64,000 nucleotides of DNA from Pseudomonadota bacterium (lineage in GTDB: Bacteria > Pseudomonadota > Alphaproteobacteria > Rhizobiales > Beijerinckiaceae). Positions 34,925 to 44,660 of this stretch are shown one piece after another (the first letter of the stretch is position 1; the number at the start of each line of letters is the position of its first letter). Below the pieces are notes generated by a model that was not told where the DNA came from, did no database searches, and saw nothing but the letters and a program-made list of their open reading frames with translations. Position numbers and translations under genes: made by a program. The stretch lies in assembly GCA_021781815.1 (NCBI GenBank), contig JAJXWB010000007.1:1-64000 (forward strand). The letters are read 5' to 3'.

Positions 34925-36007
34925 TCAGCCTGAATGCGGCTTTCCTGCGGCCTCGCGATAGGCATGGCTGCGGCCGGCCGGATCGGTCAGGCGCCAGTCG
35001 CCCGCGCCTTCCTGCGTTGCGGCCTGCGCATTCAACGCGATCTTGCCGTAGCCGCCGGGTATGTCCAGCACATAGGCCGGCCGCGCGAGACCCGACAGCC
35101 GCGCCATCGTCCGGGCGACGATGATGCGGCCTTCGGCGATCGGTAGCCGGAAGTGCGCAGTGCCCGGCGCCAGATCGGGATGGTGCAGGTAGTAGGGCTT
35201 GATTCTCGCCTCGACGAAGGCGCGCATGAGCGCAGCGAGCGTCTCCGGGTCGTCGTTCACGCCGCGCAGCAGCACGGTCTGGCTTACGAGCGGAACGCCC
35301 GCATCGATCAGAAGCCTGCATTTTTCACGCGCAAGAACAGTCAATTCGCGCGGGTGATTGGCGTGGATCGCGACCCATGTCGTCGCGCCGTCCGCTTTCA
35401 GCGCGCCGATCATCTCCGGCGTCACGAGTTCGGGCGCGGCCACGGGAACGCGCGTGTGGACGCGCACGATCTTCACATGATCGATCGCCGCAATTGCAGC
35501 GATTGCGGCCTGAAGCCGGCGCGGCGACAGCGCGAGGGGATCGCCACCGGTGAGAATGACCTCCCAGATGTCAGAACGCGCTCGGATGTAATCCAGCGCG
35601 GCGTCAAAAGCGTCCGGCGACAGCATCCCGCCCTTGGCGGCGCCCACCGTCTCGCGCCGGAAGCAGAACCTGCAATACACCGGGCACGCCGACACGAGCT
35701 TGAGCAGCACGCGGTCGGGATAGCGGTGGACGAGGCCCTCGCAGGGACTGTGCGCATCGTCGCCGATCGGATCGGCCAAGTCGAGCGGGTCGGGCCTCAG
35801 TTCGCGCGCGTCGGGCACAAATTGGCGAGCGATTGGATCGGCCGGATCGGCGCGATCGACCAGTCCCGCGAGGTACCCGGTCATTGCCGCCGAATAACGC
35901 CCGGTCACGCGGCCGAGCGCATCCGCGTCCTCGGGGACGGCGAGACCTGCGGCGATAAAATCGGTCGCCCGCGTCAGGGGTCCGGGACGGGACCGTCCGG
36001 CGCTCAC
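34925..36007 (-). CDS. epmB: EF-P beta-lysylation protein EpmB (lysine 2,3-aminomutase-like)
   Basis: A 360-residue radical SAM enzyme. The cluster motif CPVYCRFC is near residue 115, a glycine-rich SAM contact ILTGGDPLALS follows, and the KPYYLHHPDLAPGTAHFR segment contains the PLP-lysine region typical of aminomutases. GTG 36007 overlaps the epmA stop and is chosen since the longer in-frame extension is epmA antisense-like sequence in another frame. EpmB isomerises (S)-alpha-lysine to (R)-beta-lysine, which EpmA attaches to EF-P. The adjacent epmA and efp genes make this assignment strong. Confidence 0.93.
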   Translation of the reverse strand: MSAGRSRPGPLTRATDFIAAGLAVPEDADALGRVTGRYSAAMTGYLAGLVDRADPADPIARQFVPDARELRPDPLDLADPIGDDAHSPCEGLVHRYPDRVLLKLVSACPVYCRFCFRRETVGAAKGGMLSPDAFDAALDYIRARSDIWEVILTGGDPLALSPRRLQAAIAAIAAIDHVKIVRVHTRVPVAAPELVTPEMIGALKADGATTWVAIHANHPRELTVLAREKCRLLIDAGVPLVSQTVLLRGVNDDPETLAALMRAFVEARIKPYYLHHPDLAPGTAHFRLPIAEGRIIVARTMARLSGLARPAYVLDIPGGYGKIALNAQAATQEGAGDWRLTDPAGRSHAYREAAGKPHSG

Positions 36008-37044
36008 GCGGCCCCCCTCGTCGCCACCGGCGTCCACAGCACCTGCTCGATCCGTTCCGCGCCCGCCGCCAGCATCACGAGACGGTCGAAGCCGAGCGCG
36101 ACGCCGCTCGCCTCCGGCATGATTTCGAGCGCGGCGAGGAAATCCTCGTCGAGGGGATAGGAGTCGCCCCATCGGTTCTGCTTCAGCCGCATCGCTTCCG
36201 TGAACCGCCGCCGTTGCTCGACCGCGTCGACCAGTTCGCCGAAACCATTGGCGAGCTCCACGCCGCAGGCGTAGAGCTCGAACCGCTCGGACACGCGCGG
36301 ATCGTCGAGTTTCAGCCGAGCGAGCGCCGCCTCGCGGGCCGGGTATTCCGTCAGGAACGTCAGGCGCCCGCGCCCGAGCTGCGGCTCGATCCGGGACGAC
36401 AGGATTTTCGAGAACAGGTCGGACCAGTCATCGTCGGCCGCCACGCGCATCCCGAGCGTCTCGCAGGCGCGCGCGAGGGCGTTCCGATCGTCGAGCGCGG
36501 CCATCAGATCGACTCCGGCATGGACGGCGAACGCCTCCGCGACCGTCACGATTTCCGGCGGCGCGAACGGATCGGCCATCGCGCCGCGCCAGGTCAACGC
36601 TCCGGCGCCGGCGGCCTTTGCGGCGAGCCGCGCCAGCGCCAGGCAATCAGCCATGATCGCGGCATAAGGCTCCCGCGCCCGGTACCATTCGAGCATGGTG
36701 AATTCCGGGTGATGCAGGGCGCTGCGTTCCCGGTTCCTGAACGCGCGGGCGAAGGTGAAAATGCGGATTTCGCCGGCGGCCAGCAGCTTTTTGCAGGCGA
36801 ATTCGGGCGATGTGTGCAGGTAGAGTCGGCTTGATTCGCCCTCGGGGCCGGTCAGGTCCGTCGCGAAGGCCGACAGGTGGGCCTCATTGCCCGGCGACGT
36901 CTGGAGGCAAGCTGTTTCGACCTCCTCGAAGCCGTTTTTTTCGAAAAAACGGCGGCAGGCCCGGCCAATACGGCCGCGAGCCTTGAGAAATTCGCGGCGA
37001 TCGGCATATACGTGCGGCGCCCACCAGGGCGAACCTTCGACCAT
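36004..37044 (-). CDS. epmA: EF-P--(R)-beta-lysine ligase EpmA
   Basis: A 346-residue class II aminoacyl-tRNA-synthetase paralogue lacking the anticodon-binding domain. Motif 2 is FAFRNRE-like (TFARAFRNRERSALHHPEFTM), and motif 3 is GVALGFDRLVMLAAG near the C-terminus. The ELANGFGELVDAVEQRRRF segment is typical of lysyl-tRNA synthetase relatives. It adds beta-lysine to the conserved lysine of EF-P. It is transcribed away from efp, with 106 bases between them, and overlaps epmB. Confidence 0.94.
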   Translation of the reverse strand: MVEGSPWWAPHVYADRREFLKARGRIGRACRRFFEKNGFEEVETACLQTSPGNEAHLSAFATDLTGPEGESSRLYLHTSPEFACKKLLAAGEIRIFTFARAFRNRERSALHHPEFTMLEWYRAREPYAAIMADCLALARLAAKAAGAGALTWRGAMADPFAPPEIVTVAEAFAVHAGVDLMAALDDRNALARACETLGMRVAADDDWSDLFSKILSSRIEPQLGRGRLTFLTEYPAREAALARLKLDDPRVSERFELYACGVELANGFGELVDAVEQRRRFTEAMRLKQNRWGDSYPLDEDFLAALEIMPEASGVALGFDRLVMLAAGAERIEQVLWTPVATRGAA

Positions 37045-37150
37045 CAGATCATTCTTTGGTTGCGGCAGGACGGCGTCTTACGGAGGCGGCTCCTGAAGAC
37101 CGGCGGCAATCTAGTCCGGGCGTCCGCAGCCAGCAAATCGAGGACAAGAC

Positions 37151-37720
37151 GTGAGAGTCATCGCCAGCTCCATCCGCAAGGGCAACATCATCGAGCGGGA
37201 GGACGGCCAGCTTTATGTCGTTCTTACCGCCGAAAGCTTCCACCCCGGCAAGGGCACGCCGACCACCCAGATCGACATGCGCCGCCTGTCCGACGGCGTG
37301 AAGATTTCGGATCGCTACAAGACGACAGAACAGGTCGAGCGCGCCTTCGTCGAGGACCATGACTTCTCGTACCTCTACGAGGACGCCGACGGCTTCACCT
37401 TCATGAACGACGAGAACTTCGAGCAGGTGATCGTCACCAGGGACACGATCGGCGACCAGGCCGTGTTCCTGCAGGAAGGCATGAAGGTCATCCTGTCGAT
37501 GTTCAACGGCGTCGCCGTCGCCATCCAACTGCCGCCGCGCGTGACGCTCGAAGTCGTCGAAACCGAGCCGGCGATCAAGAATCAGACGGCATCCTCGTCC
37601 TACAAGCCGGCCATTCTCTCCAATGGAGCGAAATGCATGGTGCCGCCGCACATCCAGACCGGCACGCGCATCGTCGTGCAGACGGAAGACGGCTCCTACG
37701 TCGAGCGGGCCAAGGACTGA
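37151..37720 (+). CDS. efp: Elongation factor P
   Basis: A 189-residue EF-P with the three beta-barrel domains: KOW-like N-domain (1-65), OB middle domain and C-terminal OB domain (ending [19 protein letters not shown]). Lys34 in the loop HPGKGT is the residue expected to be beta-lysylated by the products of the divergent epmA-epmB genes. EF-P rescues ribosomes stalled at polyproline. The start is GTG 37151 with a GAGG-like site upstream. Length matches the family. Confidence 0.96.
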   Translation: MRVIASSIRKGNIIEREDGQLYVVLTAESFHPGKGTPTTQIDMRRLSDGVKISDRYKTTEQVERAFVEDHDFSYLYEDADGFTFMNDENFEQVIVTRDTIGDQAVFLQEGMKVILSMFNGVAVAIQLPPRVTLEVVETEPAIKNQTASSSYKPAILSNGAKCMVPPHIQTGTRIVVQTEDGSYVERAKD

Positions 37721-37774
37721 CGTCGCTCGATCGCGGGCGCGTTTCGCCGCCTCTGCGCCCGGCTCGCCTGCGGC

Positions 37775-39196
37775 TCACGCCGCTGGCTTCGCAGCCTGCT
37801 TTTTCCTGGCTTTCTCGGCGGGAGGCTGGACGCCCCTGGCTGCGACCAGCGCCGCGTGGTCCTGCTTCGTCTGCTTCGCGTAGCGCATGGCGAACGAAGC
37901 CATGGCGTCGTCGAAGGCTTCGCTCTTGCCGAGATAACCGGCGATGACGGCCGGGTCGCCCGAGCGGGCGTGCGCGCGCGCCAGCGTGCGACCGCACAGG
38001 CGCGCATAGGCCGGCAACGCCTCTCCTTCCAGCAGCTCGCTGACCGAGCCGAGGTGACGGTTCTTCAACTGGCGTACATAGAATTGCCGATTGGTCGCCG
38101 GATCGTCGACCCAGCCGAGGAAGACATCGCTCGCCGCCTGCAGGATGCGCTGGCCCTCGACGACGCGCAGACCCTGATCCGCGGTCCAGGCTGACGACGG
38201 CGCGATGCGTTCGAGCACGGAGTGCAGCGCCTCCTTGATCTGGAGGAACAGGGGCTCGCTGTCGCCGGACATGAACAGGCCGATCGCGCAGAACGTGCCG
38301 ACCGAACCGACGCCCACCACCTTGAAGGCGAAATCGACAAGCGCGTAACGCGACAGGATCGCGGCGCGTTCGGGTGAAAGCGTCGAGAGATAGCGCGCGA
38401 AGGTCTTTTCCGCGTCGATGGAGACGCCGCTGTCGGCGGCTCCGAGGTGAAAGATGGTTTCGTCGCGATCCGCAATGCGCGCGACGCCCTTGGACGAGGC
38501 GACGAGATGCGGGAAATTGTCGTCGCGGTCGAGTTCCGGCCCTACCTTCATCAACATGGCCCGCAGCTTCTGCGACAGGCGCGGATCGGAGAAGGACGCG
38601 ATCTGCGCCGGCAGATCGATCCGGCTGTGCCAGATTTCGAGCGGCGACAGAACAGCCAGATCCTGGACGTGCCGGCGATAGGCGGCCGCAGCGCTGGCTG
38701 CCACCGCCCGCGCCTTGCGGTCCGAAAAGCCGCCCGCCTGCGCCGCAACGGCGACGCTGGCCGCAAGCCGTTTCAGATCGAAGGTGAAGTCGACGTTCGG
38801 CAGCGTCTCGTCGAAATCGTTGATGTCGAACAGCACATTGTCTTCGGGCGAGGGGAACGCGCCAAAATTCATGAGATGACAGTCGCCGCAGCCCTGCACG
38901 GGCGCGCCCGCCTTCGGCTCGCCGATGAGATCGGCCGCCATCACCGCCGCCGCCCCGCGCAGGAAGGCGAATGGCGACGCCGTCATGCGCGCGTAGCGGA
39001 TGTGCAGCAGCCTGGCGATGCGCGATGGGTCCGTCTCGGCGAGAATCGCGACTGGATCGCGTTCATGTCGGCCGGCGAAATCGCCATGCTTTTCCCGCGG
39101 GCTCGCCTTGCGCAGAGCCTTGCCGCGCGCATAGCGGTCGCGACGGCTGGCGACGGCCGGCGTGGGGCCGCCGGCTTTTTCCGCATCATTGGTCAT
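37775..39196 (-). CDS. DUF2252 family protein
   Basis: A 473-residue protein with the DUF2252 features: RYARMTASPFAFLRGAA near 70-85, GDCHLMNFG, and FDINDFDETLPNVDFTFDLKRLAAS. These are reminiscent of kinase-like folds with a catalytic-loop HxxN and an ND-F-D metal motif, so a phosphotransferase role is conceivable. The substrate is unknown. The C-terminus is Lys/Ala-rich. A strong dyad lies 29 bases before the start codon, suggesting dedicated regulation. Confidence 0.85.
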   Translation of the reverse strand: MTNDAEKAGGPTPAVASRRDRYARGKALRKASPREKHGDFAGRHERDPVAILAETDPSRIARLLHIRYARMTASPFAFLRGAAAVMAADLIGEPKAGAPVQGCGDCHLMNFGAFPSPEDNVLFDINDFDETLPNVDFTFDLKRLAASVAVAAQAGGFSDRKARAVAASAAAAYRRHVQDLAVLSPLEIWHSRIDLPAQIASFSDPRLSQKLRAMLMKVGPELDRDDNFPHLVASSKGVARIADRDETIFHLGAADSGVSIDAEKTFARYLSTLSPERAAILSRYALVDFAFKVVGVGSVGTFCAIGLFMSGDSEPLFLQIKEALHSVLERIAPSSAWTADQGLRVVEGQRILQAASDVFLGWVDDPATNRQFYVRQLKNRHLGSVSELLEGEALPAYARLCGRTLARAHARSGDPAVIAGYLGKSEAFDDAMASFAMRYAKQTKQDHAALVAARGVQPPAEKARKKQAAKPAA

Positions 39197-39224
39197 GGCC
39201 GAGCTCCGTCACACAGCATTCATG

Positions 39225-39254
39225 AGGTTGTAACGGAATCCGATGTCACAACCT
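39225..39254. promoter_or_regulatory. Long dyad upstream of the DUF2252 gene
   Basis: AGGTTGTAAC (39225-39234) and GTCACAACCT (39245-39254) are inverted repeats matching at 9 of 10 positions around a 10-base spacer. It sits 29 bases before the DUF2252 start. The size and symmetry suit a dimeric repressor or MerR-type activator site. Which protein binds is unknown. Confidence 0.45.
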
Positions 39255-39288
39255 AGATCACGCCTGTGGGACCGGTTAACGCGCCCGG

Positions 39289-40380
39289 TCAGTCGAACAC
39301 CACCACGCCGCGCGCGACGCCGCCCTTGCGCAATTGCTCGAAGCCCTCGTTGATTTCATCGAGCCTGTAGGTGCGCGAGATCAGCGTATCGAGGTCGATT
39401 TTCCGGTCCATATACAGGTCGGCGAGGATCGGGAAGTCGCGGTCGGGCTGCACGGAGCCGTAGAACGAGGACGACAGGGTCTTTTCCTGGAACACCATGG
39501 CGGCCGGCGAAATGCCGGCGCGCACGGCCACTGAAGGTATGCCCACCATGGTCGCCCGCCCGCCCGCGCACAGGCAGTCGACGATCTGCAACACGGTCGC
39601 CTCGCTGCCGATGGCGTCGAAGGCGTAGTCGACGCCGCCGCCGGTGATCGCGCGCACGGCCTTCGTCACATTCTCTGTCTTGCCGTTGATCGTGTGCGTT
39701 GCGCCGAACTGCCGCGCATACTCGAGCTTGTTGTCGAGCAGGTCGACCGCGATGATCTTGCCCGCGCCGACGAGGCGCGCGCCCTGCACGATGTTGAGGC
39801 CGACGCCGCCGCAGCCGACCACCAGCACGCTCGCCCCCGCCTCGACCCGGGAATGGCGCGTGACGGCGCCGATGCCGGTCGCGACCGAGCAGCCGATCAG
39901 GGCGGCGACCGTCCACGGCAGATCCTTGCGCACCGGCACGAGGTTTTCGGTCGAACACACCACCTGCTCACGGAAGGTGCCGATGCGCGCCATCTGGTAG
40001 ACGGGCTCGGCCTTGTAGCTCATCCGCGTCGTGCCGTCGGGCATCAGGAAGCCGGGCGACGCGTGGCCGTTGCACAGCACGGAACGGCCGGAATTGCAGT
40101 AGCGGCAATGGCCGCAATGCGAGGCGAAGGAGAAGATGACGTGGTCGCCGACCGAAACGTGCGACGCGCCAGGGCCAACCTCCTCGACGACGCCCGCCGC
40201 CTCGTGGCCCGGCACCAGCGGCAGTTTCGCCGGCCAGTCGCCGTTCATCATGTGCCAGTCGCTCATGCAGACGCCGGACGCTTTCATCCGCACCCGCGCT
40301 TCGCCCGCTTTCGGCGCCTCCATGTCCAGATCGAGGATCTGCAAAGGCTTGTTGATTTCAGTGAGGACGGCGGCCTTCAT
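39289..40380 (-). CDS. Zinc-dependent alcohol dehydrogenase
   Basis: A 363-residue medium-chain dehydrogenase. Catalytic zinc ligands are in GVCMSDWH and [13 protein letters not shown], structural zinc Cys in [15 protein letters not shown], and the NAD-binding turn in [13 protein letters not shown]. The layout resembles class III/NDMA-type dehydrogenases. The substrate cannot be told from sequence. Downstream and upstream genes are unrelated, so it is probably monocistronic. Confidence 0.88.
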   Translation of the reverse strand: MKAAVLTEINKPLQILDLDMEAPKAGEARVRMKASGVCMSDWHMMNGDWPAKLPLVPGHEAAGVVEEVGPGASHVSVGDHVIFSFASHCGHCRYCNSGRSVLCNGHASPGFLMPDGTTRMSYKAEPVYQMARIGTFREQVVCSTENLVPVRKDLPWTVAALIGCSVATGIGAVTRHSRVEAGASVLVVGCGGVGLNIVQGARLVGAGKIIAVDLLDNKLEYARQFGATHTINGKTENVTKAVRAITGGGVDYAFDAIGSEATVLQIVDCLCAGGRATMVGIPSVAVRAGISPAAMVFQEKTLSSSFYGSVQPDRDFPILADLYMDRKIDLDTLISRTYRLDEINEGFEQLRKGGVARGVVVFD

Positions 40381-40579
40381 TTCATACCTCTCGCGGCGAT
40401 TGCGCCGCAGATTGATCGGCCGGGCGCCCGCGCGTCAAGGGCCGAGGCCATGGGCAAGGCGGTCAGCATGGCGCAGGCGGCGCTCGTGACGAGGCCGCAG
40501 GCGCCGGGCGCGGGATTCCGCGACACCGCGCCGAACCGCCTTTGCTTTTTTCCATTTTTCCGGCAAGAAGCGCGGCGAC

Positions 40580-40656
40580 GGTCCCGTAGCTCAGCAGGAT
40601 AGAGCAGCGGTTTCCTAAACCGAAGGTCGGGGGTTCGACTCCCTCCGGGACCGCCA
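40580..40656 (+). tRNA. tRNA-Arg (CCT anticodon)
   Basis: A standard 77-base tRNA with encoded CCA. Acceptor GGTCCCG pairs with CGGGACC, the D-arm GCTC...GAGC is intact, the anticodon loop is TTCCTAA with anticodon CCT closed by CGGT/ACCG pairing, and the T-arm is CGGGG-TTCGACT-CCCTC-like. It decodes AGG. Confidence 0.95.
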
Positions 40657-40782
40657 CTCGCGTTTCAGTCGGCCGGACCTGCGGCGATTCCGGGCTCGGT
40701 CATGTGCGCCGCGCCACCAAATCGCCGTTAACGAACGCTTCACCATGACCTGCTGTTTTCGCCCGGAAGGACAGATCGCAGA

Positions 40783-41532
40783 GTGAGCTACCTCGAACCG
40801 CCGCCAATGCCCGCGCCCGTCGTCGTCATAAAGGACGTCGGCGGACTCGTCACGGACTATCAGGCCCGCACCGAACTCTACCGTGCGCAGAACCGCGAGG
40901 TCCGGCTGCACGAGTGCCGCTCGGCCTGCACGCTCGCCCTCTCCCTGCCGAACGTCTGCGTCTATCCGGATTCGACCCTGAAATTCCATCAGGCCTATAA
41001 CGAAATCACGAAAGAGGCCGATCTCGGCGTTTCCGGTCAGCTCTGGTCCGCCTATCCGCCCGCGGTGCGCGAAAAGCTGGGCTCGCTGACGCGCGCTTAC
41101 AAGATCCTGCACGGCTCGGATCTGATCGCGCTCGGGCTTCGCAATTGCAACGCGCCGTCCAGACCGCCGGAGATCATGATCGCGAAAGCTCGCCTGACGC
41201 CGGCGCCGGCGCCGGCGCAGGGCGGAGAATTCTTCCAGTCCATGCAATCGACGGTCGCGTCGCTGTTCGGCGCGCCCCCGACGCCCGCCGCCGGGCCGTC
41301 GCGCCCGCGGAGCGCCCACGGGGCTGCGCCGCCCGCGCTGCGGACCGCCGCCGAGATTCCCCTGCCGCCGGCGCGCCCGCCCCTGATCGCTCTCGCGCCA
41401 ACGCTTGCGCCGGCCACACGGAAATCGACGCCGGCCTATCTGCGCCCAATTCCCGGCTCCGCGCCGATTCTCGAGACCCGCTTCGTCCCGCTGGCGGTCG
41501 CCCGCGCCAGGCTTGCTTCCGCCGGCGGGTGA
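40783..41532 (+). CDS. Hypothetical protein with a ClpP/crotonase-like N-terminal region
   Basis: A 249-residue protein starting at GTG 40783. Residues 14-110 (VVVIKDVGGLVTDYQARTEL, CRSACTLALSLPNVCVYPDS, LKFHQAYNE) resemble rhizobial proteins with a ClpP/crotonase-like fold in which a Ser-Ala-Cys turn follows a predicted helix. The C-terminal half is Pro/Ala-rich and probably disordered. No signal peptide is evident. It lies 19 bases before proA but is likely not functionally linked. Confidence 0.65.
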   Translation: MSYLEPPPMPAPVVVIKDVGGLVTDYQARTELYRAQNREVRLHECRSACTLALSLPNVCVYPDSTLKFHQAYNEITKEADLGVSGQLWSAYPPAVREKLGSLTRAYKILHGSDLIALGLRNCNAPSRPPEIMIAKARLTPAPAPAQGGEFFQSMQSTVASLFGAPPTPAAGPSRPRSAHGAAPPALRTAAEIPLPPARPPLIALAPTLAPATRKSTPAYLRPIPGSAPILETRFVPLAVARARLASAGG

Positions 41533-41551
41533 TTTCTGCTAGCCAGACGGC

Positions 41552-42850
41552 ATGGAAAACGTCGCTCATCTCGCCGACGCGCGCGGCGGCGCCGAACTCG
41601 AACGCCAGATGCGCGCCCTCGGGCGCGCCGCCCGGGTCGCCGCGCGCACCCTAGCGCTTTCGTCGGGCGCGGCGCGCAACGCGGCCCTGCTGTCGGCCGC
41701 CGTTGCGCTGCGCCAGCGCCGTGCGGAAATTCTCGCCGCCAATGCGCAGGATTTGGCCGACGCCAGGGCGCGCGGCACAGCCGGCTCGTTCATCGACCGT
41801 CTCACGCTGGACGAATCCCGCGTGGAAGCCATGGCGCGCGGTCTTGAGGACATCGCCTCCCTGTCCGATCCGGTCGGCCGCGTTCTGGCGCGGTTCGAGC
41901 GGCCGAACGGGCTCAGGATCGAGCGCGTGGCGACGCCGCTCGGCGTCATCGGCGTGATCTACGAAAGCCGGCCGAACGTCACCGCCGACGCTGGCGGCCT
42001 CTGCCTCAAGGCCGGCAACGCCGCAATCCTTCGCGGCGGATCGGAGAGCTTCCGCTCGACGCAGGCGATTCACGGCTGCCTCGTTGAAGGACTGCGCGCC
42101 GCGGGTCTGCCGGATGCGGCGATCGCGCTGGTGCCGACCCGCGACCGAGCCGCCGTTGGCTGCATGCTCGCCGGTCTCGACGGCGCGATCGACGTGATCG
42201 TTCCGCGCGGCGGCAAGAGCCTGGTCGCGCGCGTGCAGCACGAAGCGCGCGTGCCGGTATTCGCGCATCTCGAAGGCATCGTGCACATCTACGTCGATCG
42301 CGCCGCCGATCTCGAAAAGGCGAAAAAGATCGTCCTCAACGCCAAGCTGCGACGCACTGGAATCTGCGGCGCGGCCGAGACGCTGCTGATCGACCGCGCC
42401 TGCGCCGCGACGCATCTGGCGCCCCTCGTGACAATGCTGCTTGACGCGCAGTGCGAAGTGCGCGGCGACGAGGCGACGCTGGCGGCCGATCCGCGCGCCA
42501 GGCCGGCGCGCGAAGAAGACTGGCGCACGGAATATCTTGACGCGATCATTTCCGTGCGCGTGGTCGACGGCCTCGACGCGGCGATCGAACACATCGAGAC
42601 CTACGGGTCGCATCACACCGACTGCATCCTGACCGAGGATGCAGCGACGGCCGCGCGCTTTCTGAACGAAGTCGATTCGGCGATTGTCCTGCACAACGCC
42701 TCGACGCAATTCGCCGACGGCGGTGAATTCGGCTTCGGCGCGGAAATCGGAATCGCGACCGGCCGCATGCACGCGCGCGGTCCCGTGGGAGTCGAGCAAC
42801 TCACCAGCTTCAAATACATCGTGCACGGCGACGGGCAGGTCAGGGCGTGA
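41552..42850 (+). CDS. proA: Glutamate-5-semialdehyde dehydrogenase (gamma-glutamyl phosphate reductase)
   Basis: A 432-residue aldehyde-dehydrogenase-fold enzyme. The [16 protein letters not shown] segment, a nucleotide-binding region and the catalytic Cys in [14 protein letters not shown] are visible. It reduces gamma-glutamyl phosphate to glutamate semialdehyde with NADPH in proline biosynthesis. It heads the conserved run proA-nadD-rsfS-rlmH, here without proB. Confidence 0.95.
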   Translation: MENVAHLADARGGAELERQMRALGRAARVAARTLALSSGAARNAALLSAAVALRQRRAEILAANAQDLADARARGTAGSFIDRLTLDESRVEAMARGLEDIASLSDPVGRVLARFERPNGLRIERVATPLGVIGVIYESRPNVTADAGGLCLKAGNAAILRGGSESFRSTQAIHGCLVEGLRAAGLPDAAIALVPTRDRAAVGCMLAGLDGAIDVIVPRGGKSLVARVQHEARVPVFAHLEGIVHIYVDRAADLEKAKKIVLNAKLRRTGICGAAETLLIDRACAATHLAPLVTMLLDAQCEVRGDEATLAADPRARPAREEDWRTEYLDAIISVRVVDGLDAAIEHIETYGSHHTDCILTEDAATAARFLNEVDSAIVLHNASTQFADGGEFGFGAEIGIATGRMHARGPVGVEQLTSFKYIVHGDGQVRA

Positions 42851-42923
42851 GCAGCCGCGTCGCGCGTCGCAGCGCGACCCTCGTTCGCGCGCGCGCCGCG
42901 CGGCCGGAAGGGGACGCTGTTTC

Positions 42924-43535
42924 GTGACGGCCTGCCTCCCGCCCCACTATCCCGGAATGCGCGTCGGCCTGTTCGGCGGCACGTTCAACCCGCCGCACGC
43001 CGGCCACCTGCTTGTCAGCGAGATTGCGCTGCGGCGGCTCGGGCTCGATCGCATCTGGTGGCTGGTCACGCCCGGAAATCCTCTCAAGTTGAATTCGGGC
43101 CTGCCGCCGCTGTCCGATCGCGTCCACGCCGCACGACGCCTCGCGCGCGATCCGCGCATCGTCGTCACCGGCGTCGAGGCGGACATCGGCACGCGCTACA
43201 CCTACGACACGGTCGCCTGGCTCGTGCGCCGTGCGCCCGGCGTGAAATTCGTCTGGATCATGGGCGCCGACAATCTGGCGCAATTCGACCGCTGGCAGCG
43301 ATGGACGGATATAGCCGCGCTCGCGCCGATCGCCGCCATCGACCGGCCGGGCGCAAGCCGCGCCGCCGGCGCAGCCCGCGCCACGCACTGGTTTTCGCGC
43401 TGGCGCCTCGCGGAAAACGACGCGCGCAAATTGCCGGCCCTTGCGCCGCCCGCCTTCGTGTTCCTGCACGACCGCCGCATCGATCTATCATCGACGCGGC
43501 TGCGCGAACACGGAAATCCGCCGCAGGGCGATTGA
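42924..43535 (+). CDS. nadD: Nicotinate-nucleotide adenylyltransferase
   Basis: A 203-residue nucleotidyltransferase with GLFGGTFNPPHAGH (the H-x-G-H site) and the C-terminal IDLSSTRLRE motif. It makes deamido-NAD from nicotinate mononucleotide and ATP. GTG 42924 has GGAAGGGG upstream and gives the PPHYPGMRVG opening usual in this order; ATG 42957 is a shorter alternative. It is followed 72 bases later by rsfS in the same reading frame. Confidence 0.94.
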   Translation: MTACLPPHYPGMRVGLFGGTFNPPHAGHLLVSEIALRRLGLDRIWWLVTPGNPLKLNSGLPPLSDRVHAARRLARDPRIVVTGVEADIGTRYTYDTVAWLVRRAPGVKFVWIMGADNLAQFDRWQRWTDIAALAPIAAIDRPGASRAAGAARATHWFSRWRLAENDARKLPALAPPAFVFLHDRRIDLSSTRLREHGNPPQGD

Positions 43536-43607
43536 ATTTTTCCGAATCACGATCCATGTTCGGGGTGCGGCGCGGAGCGTCGCGCCGCGACACGAGAGGA
43601 CGCAGCA

Positions 43608-44081
43608 CTGACATCAGTCGCTCTTCCGGAAACGGGCCGTGCGCCCATTTCTCCGGCCTCGGGGCCTTCGGGACTTCGGGCCGCCGCGCAGGACACCCTG
43701 CAAAACTCACTCCTGCAAAAAATCCTGGACGCCCTCGACGATTCCAAGGCGGAAAACATCGCTGTGATCGACCTGGCCGGCAAGACGACGCTGGCGGACG
43801 GCATGGTGATCGCCTCGGGTCGTTCGAACACGCATGTCGGCGCCATTGCCGAGCGCGTCATCAAGGCGTGCAAGGAAATGGGCGTCGCCGCGCCGAGGGT
43901 CGAGGGCATGCCACACAACGACTGGGTTCTGGTCGATGCGGGCGATCTGATCGTCCATATCTTCAGGCCGGAAGTTCGGCAGTTCTACAATCTCGAAAAG
44001 ATGTGGAGCGGCGACAGGCCGAGCGACCGCCCTTCGCCGAAGCACGCGGCGCCGAATCCGGGCGCGCATCGCGCGGATTGA
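43608..44081 (+). CDS. rsfS: Ribosomal silencing factor RsfS
   Basis: A 157-residue protein. The RsfS domain covers about residues 35-135: LLQKILDALDDSKAENIAVID, GKTTLADGMVIASGRSNTHV, and HNDWVLVDAGDLIVHIFRPEVRQFYNLEKMW. It binds ribosomal protein L14 (uL14) and blocks subunit joining under starvation. No ATG, GTG or TTG lies upstream of the conserved N-terminus in this frame. CTG 43608, seven bases after GAGAGGA, is the best start; GTG 43764 would delete the first conserved helix. Confidence 0.88.
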   Translation: MTSVALPETGRAPISPASGPSGLRAAAQDTLQNSLLQKILDALDDSKAENIAVIDLAGKTTLADGMVIASGRSNTHVGAIAERVIKACKEMGVAAPRVEGMPHNDWVLVDAGDLIVHIFRPEVRQFYNLEKMWSGDRPSDRPSPKHAAPNPGAHRAD

Positions 44082-44093
44082 CCGGGAGCGCGC

Positions 44094-44576
44094 ATGCGCC
44101 TGACTCTGGCCGCGGTCGGCCGCCTCAAGGCCGGCCCCGAGCGCGATCTCGTCGCGCGCTACGTCGAGCGCATCGCAACGACCGGCAAGGGCGTCGGGCT
44201 GTCCGAACTCGCGCTGCGCGAAACTGAAGAGAGCCGCGCCCGGCGCGCCCAGGACCGCAAGACCGAGGAGGCGGGCGCGCTGCGCGTCCTGACGCCGGCC
44301 AGCGCCAGGACAATCGTCCTCGATGAGCGCGGCGGATCGATGACCAGCGACCGTTTCGCCGGTCAGATTGCCGCCTGGCGCGATTCCGGCGTGCGCGATC
44401 TGTGTTTCCTCATCGGCGGCGCTGACGGTCTTGACCCCGCGTTGCGGGACGAGGCGGCGCTCGCCCTGTCGTTCGGCGCTCTCACCCTGCCTCACCAGCT
44501 CGTGCGCGTGCTTTTGGCTGAACAGGTCTATCGCGCGATTTCCATCCTCTCCGGCCACCCCTATCATCGCCAGTGA
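44094..44576 (+). CDS. rlmH: 23S rRNA (pseudouridine1915-N3)-methyltransferase
   Basis: A 160-residue SPOUT methyltransferase. It shows the knot features LDERGGSMTSDRFAGQI, CFLIGGADGLDP and the C-terminal LPHQLVRVLLAEQVYRAISILSGHPYHR. It methylates pseudouridine 1915 in helix 69 of 23S rRNA. It lies 12 bases after rsfS, the usual pairing. Confidence 0.95.
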   Translation: MRLTLAAVGRLKAGPERDLVARYVERIATTGKGVGLSELALRETEESRARRAQDRKTEEAGALRVLTPASARTIVLDERGGSMTSDRFAGQIAAWRDSGVRDLCFLIGGADGLDPALRDEAALALSFGALTLPHQLVRVLLAEQVYRAISILSGHPYHRQ

Positions 44577-44660
44577 AAACCGATTCGCGCCGCATTGCTG
44601 GCGCAATCTCAGGATTATTGCAGGTCACGCCAGATTTTCTTCGGCCTACGCAGGACGCTT

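Noticed and set aside
40463-40657. Small minus-strand ORF beginning [15 protein letters not shown]
   Set aside because: It is the antisense translation of the tRNA-Arg gene, a common false annotation in databases.
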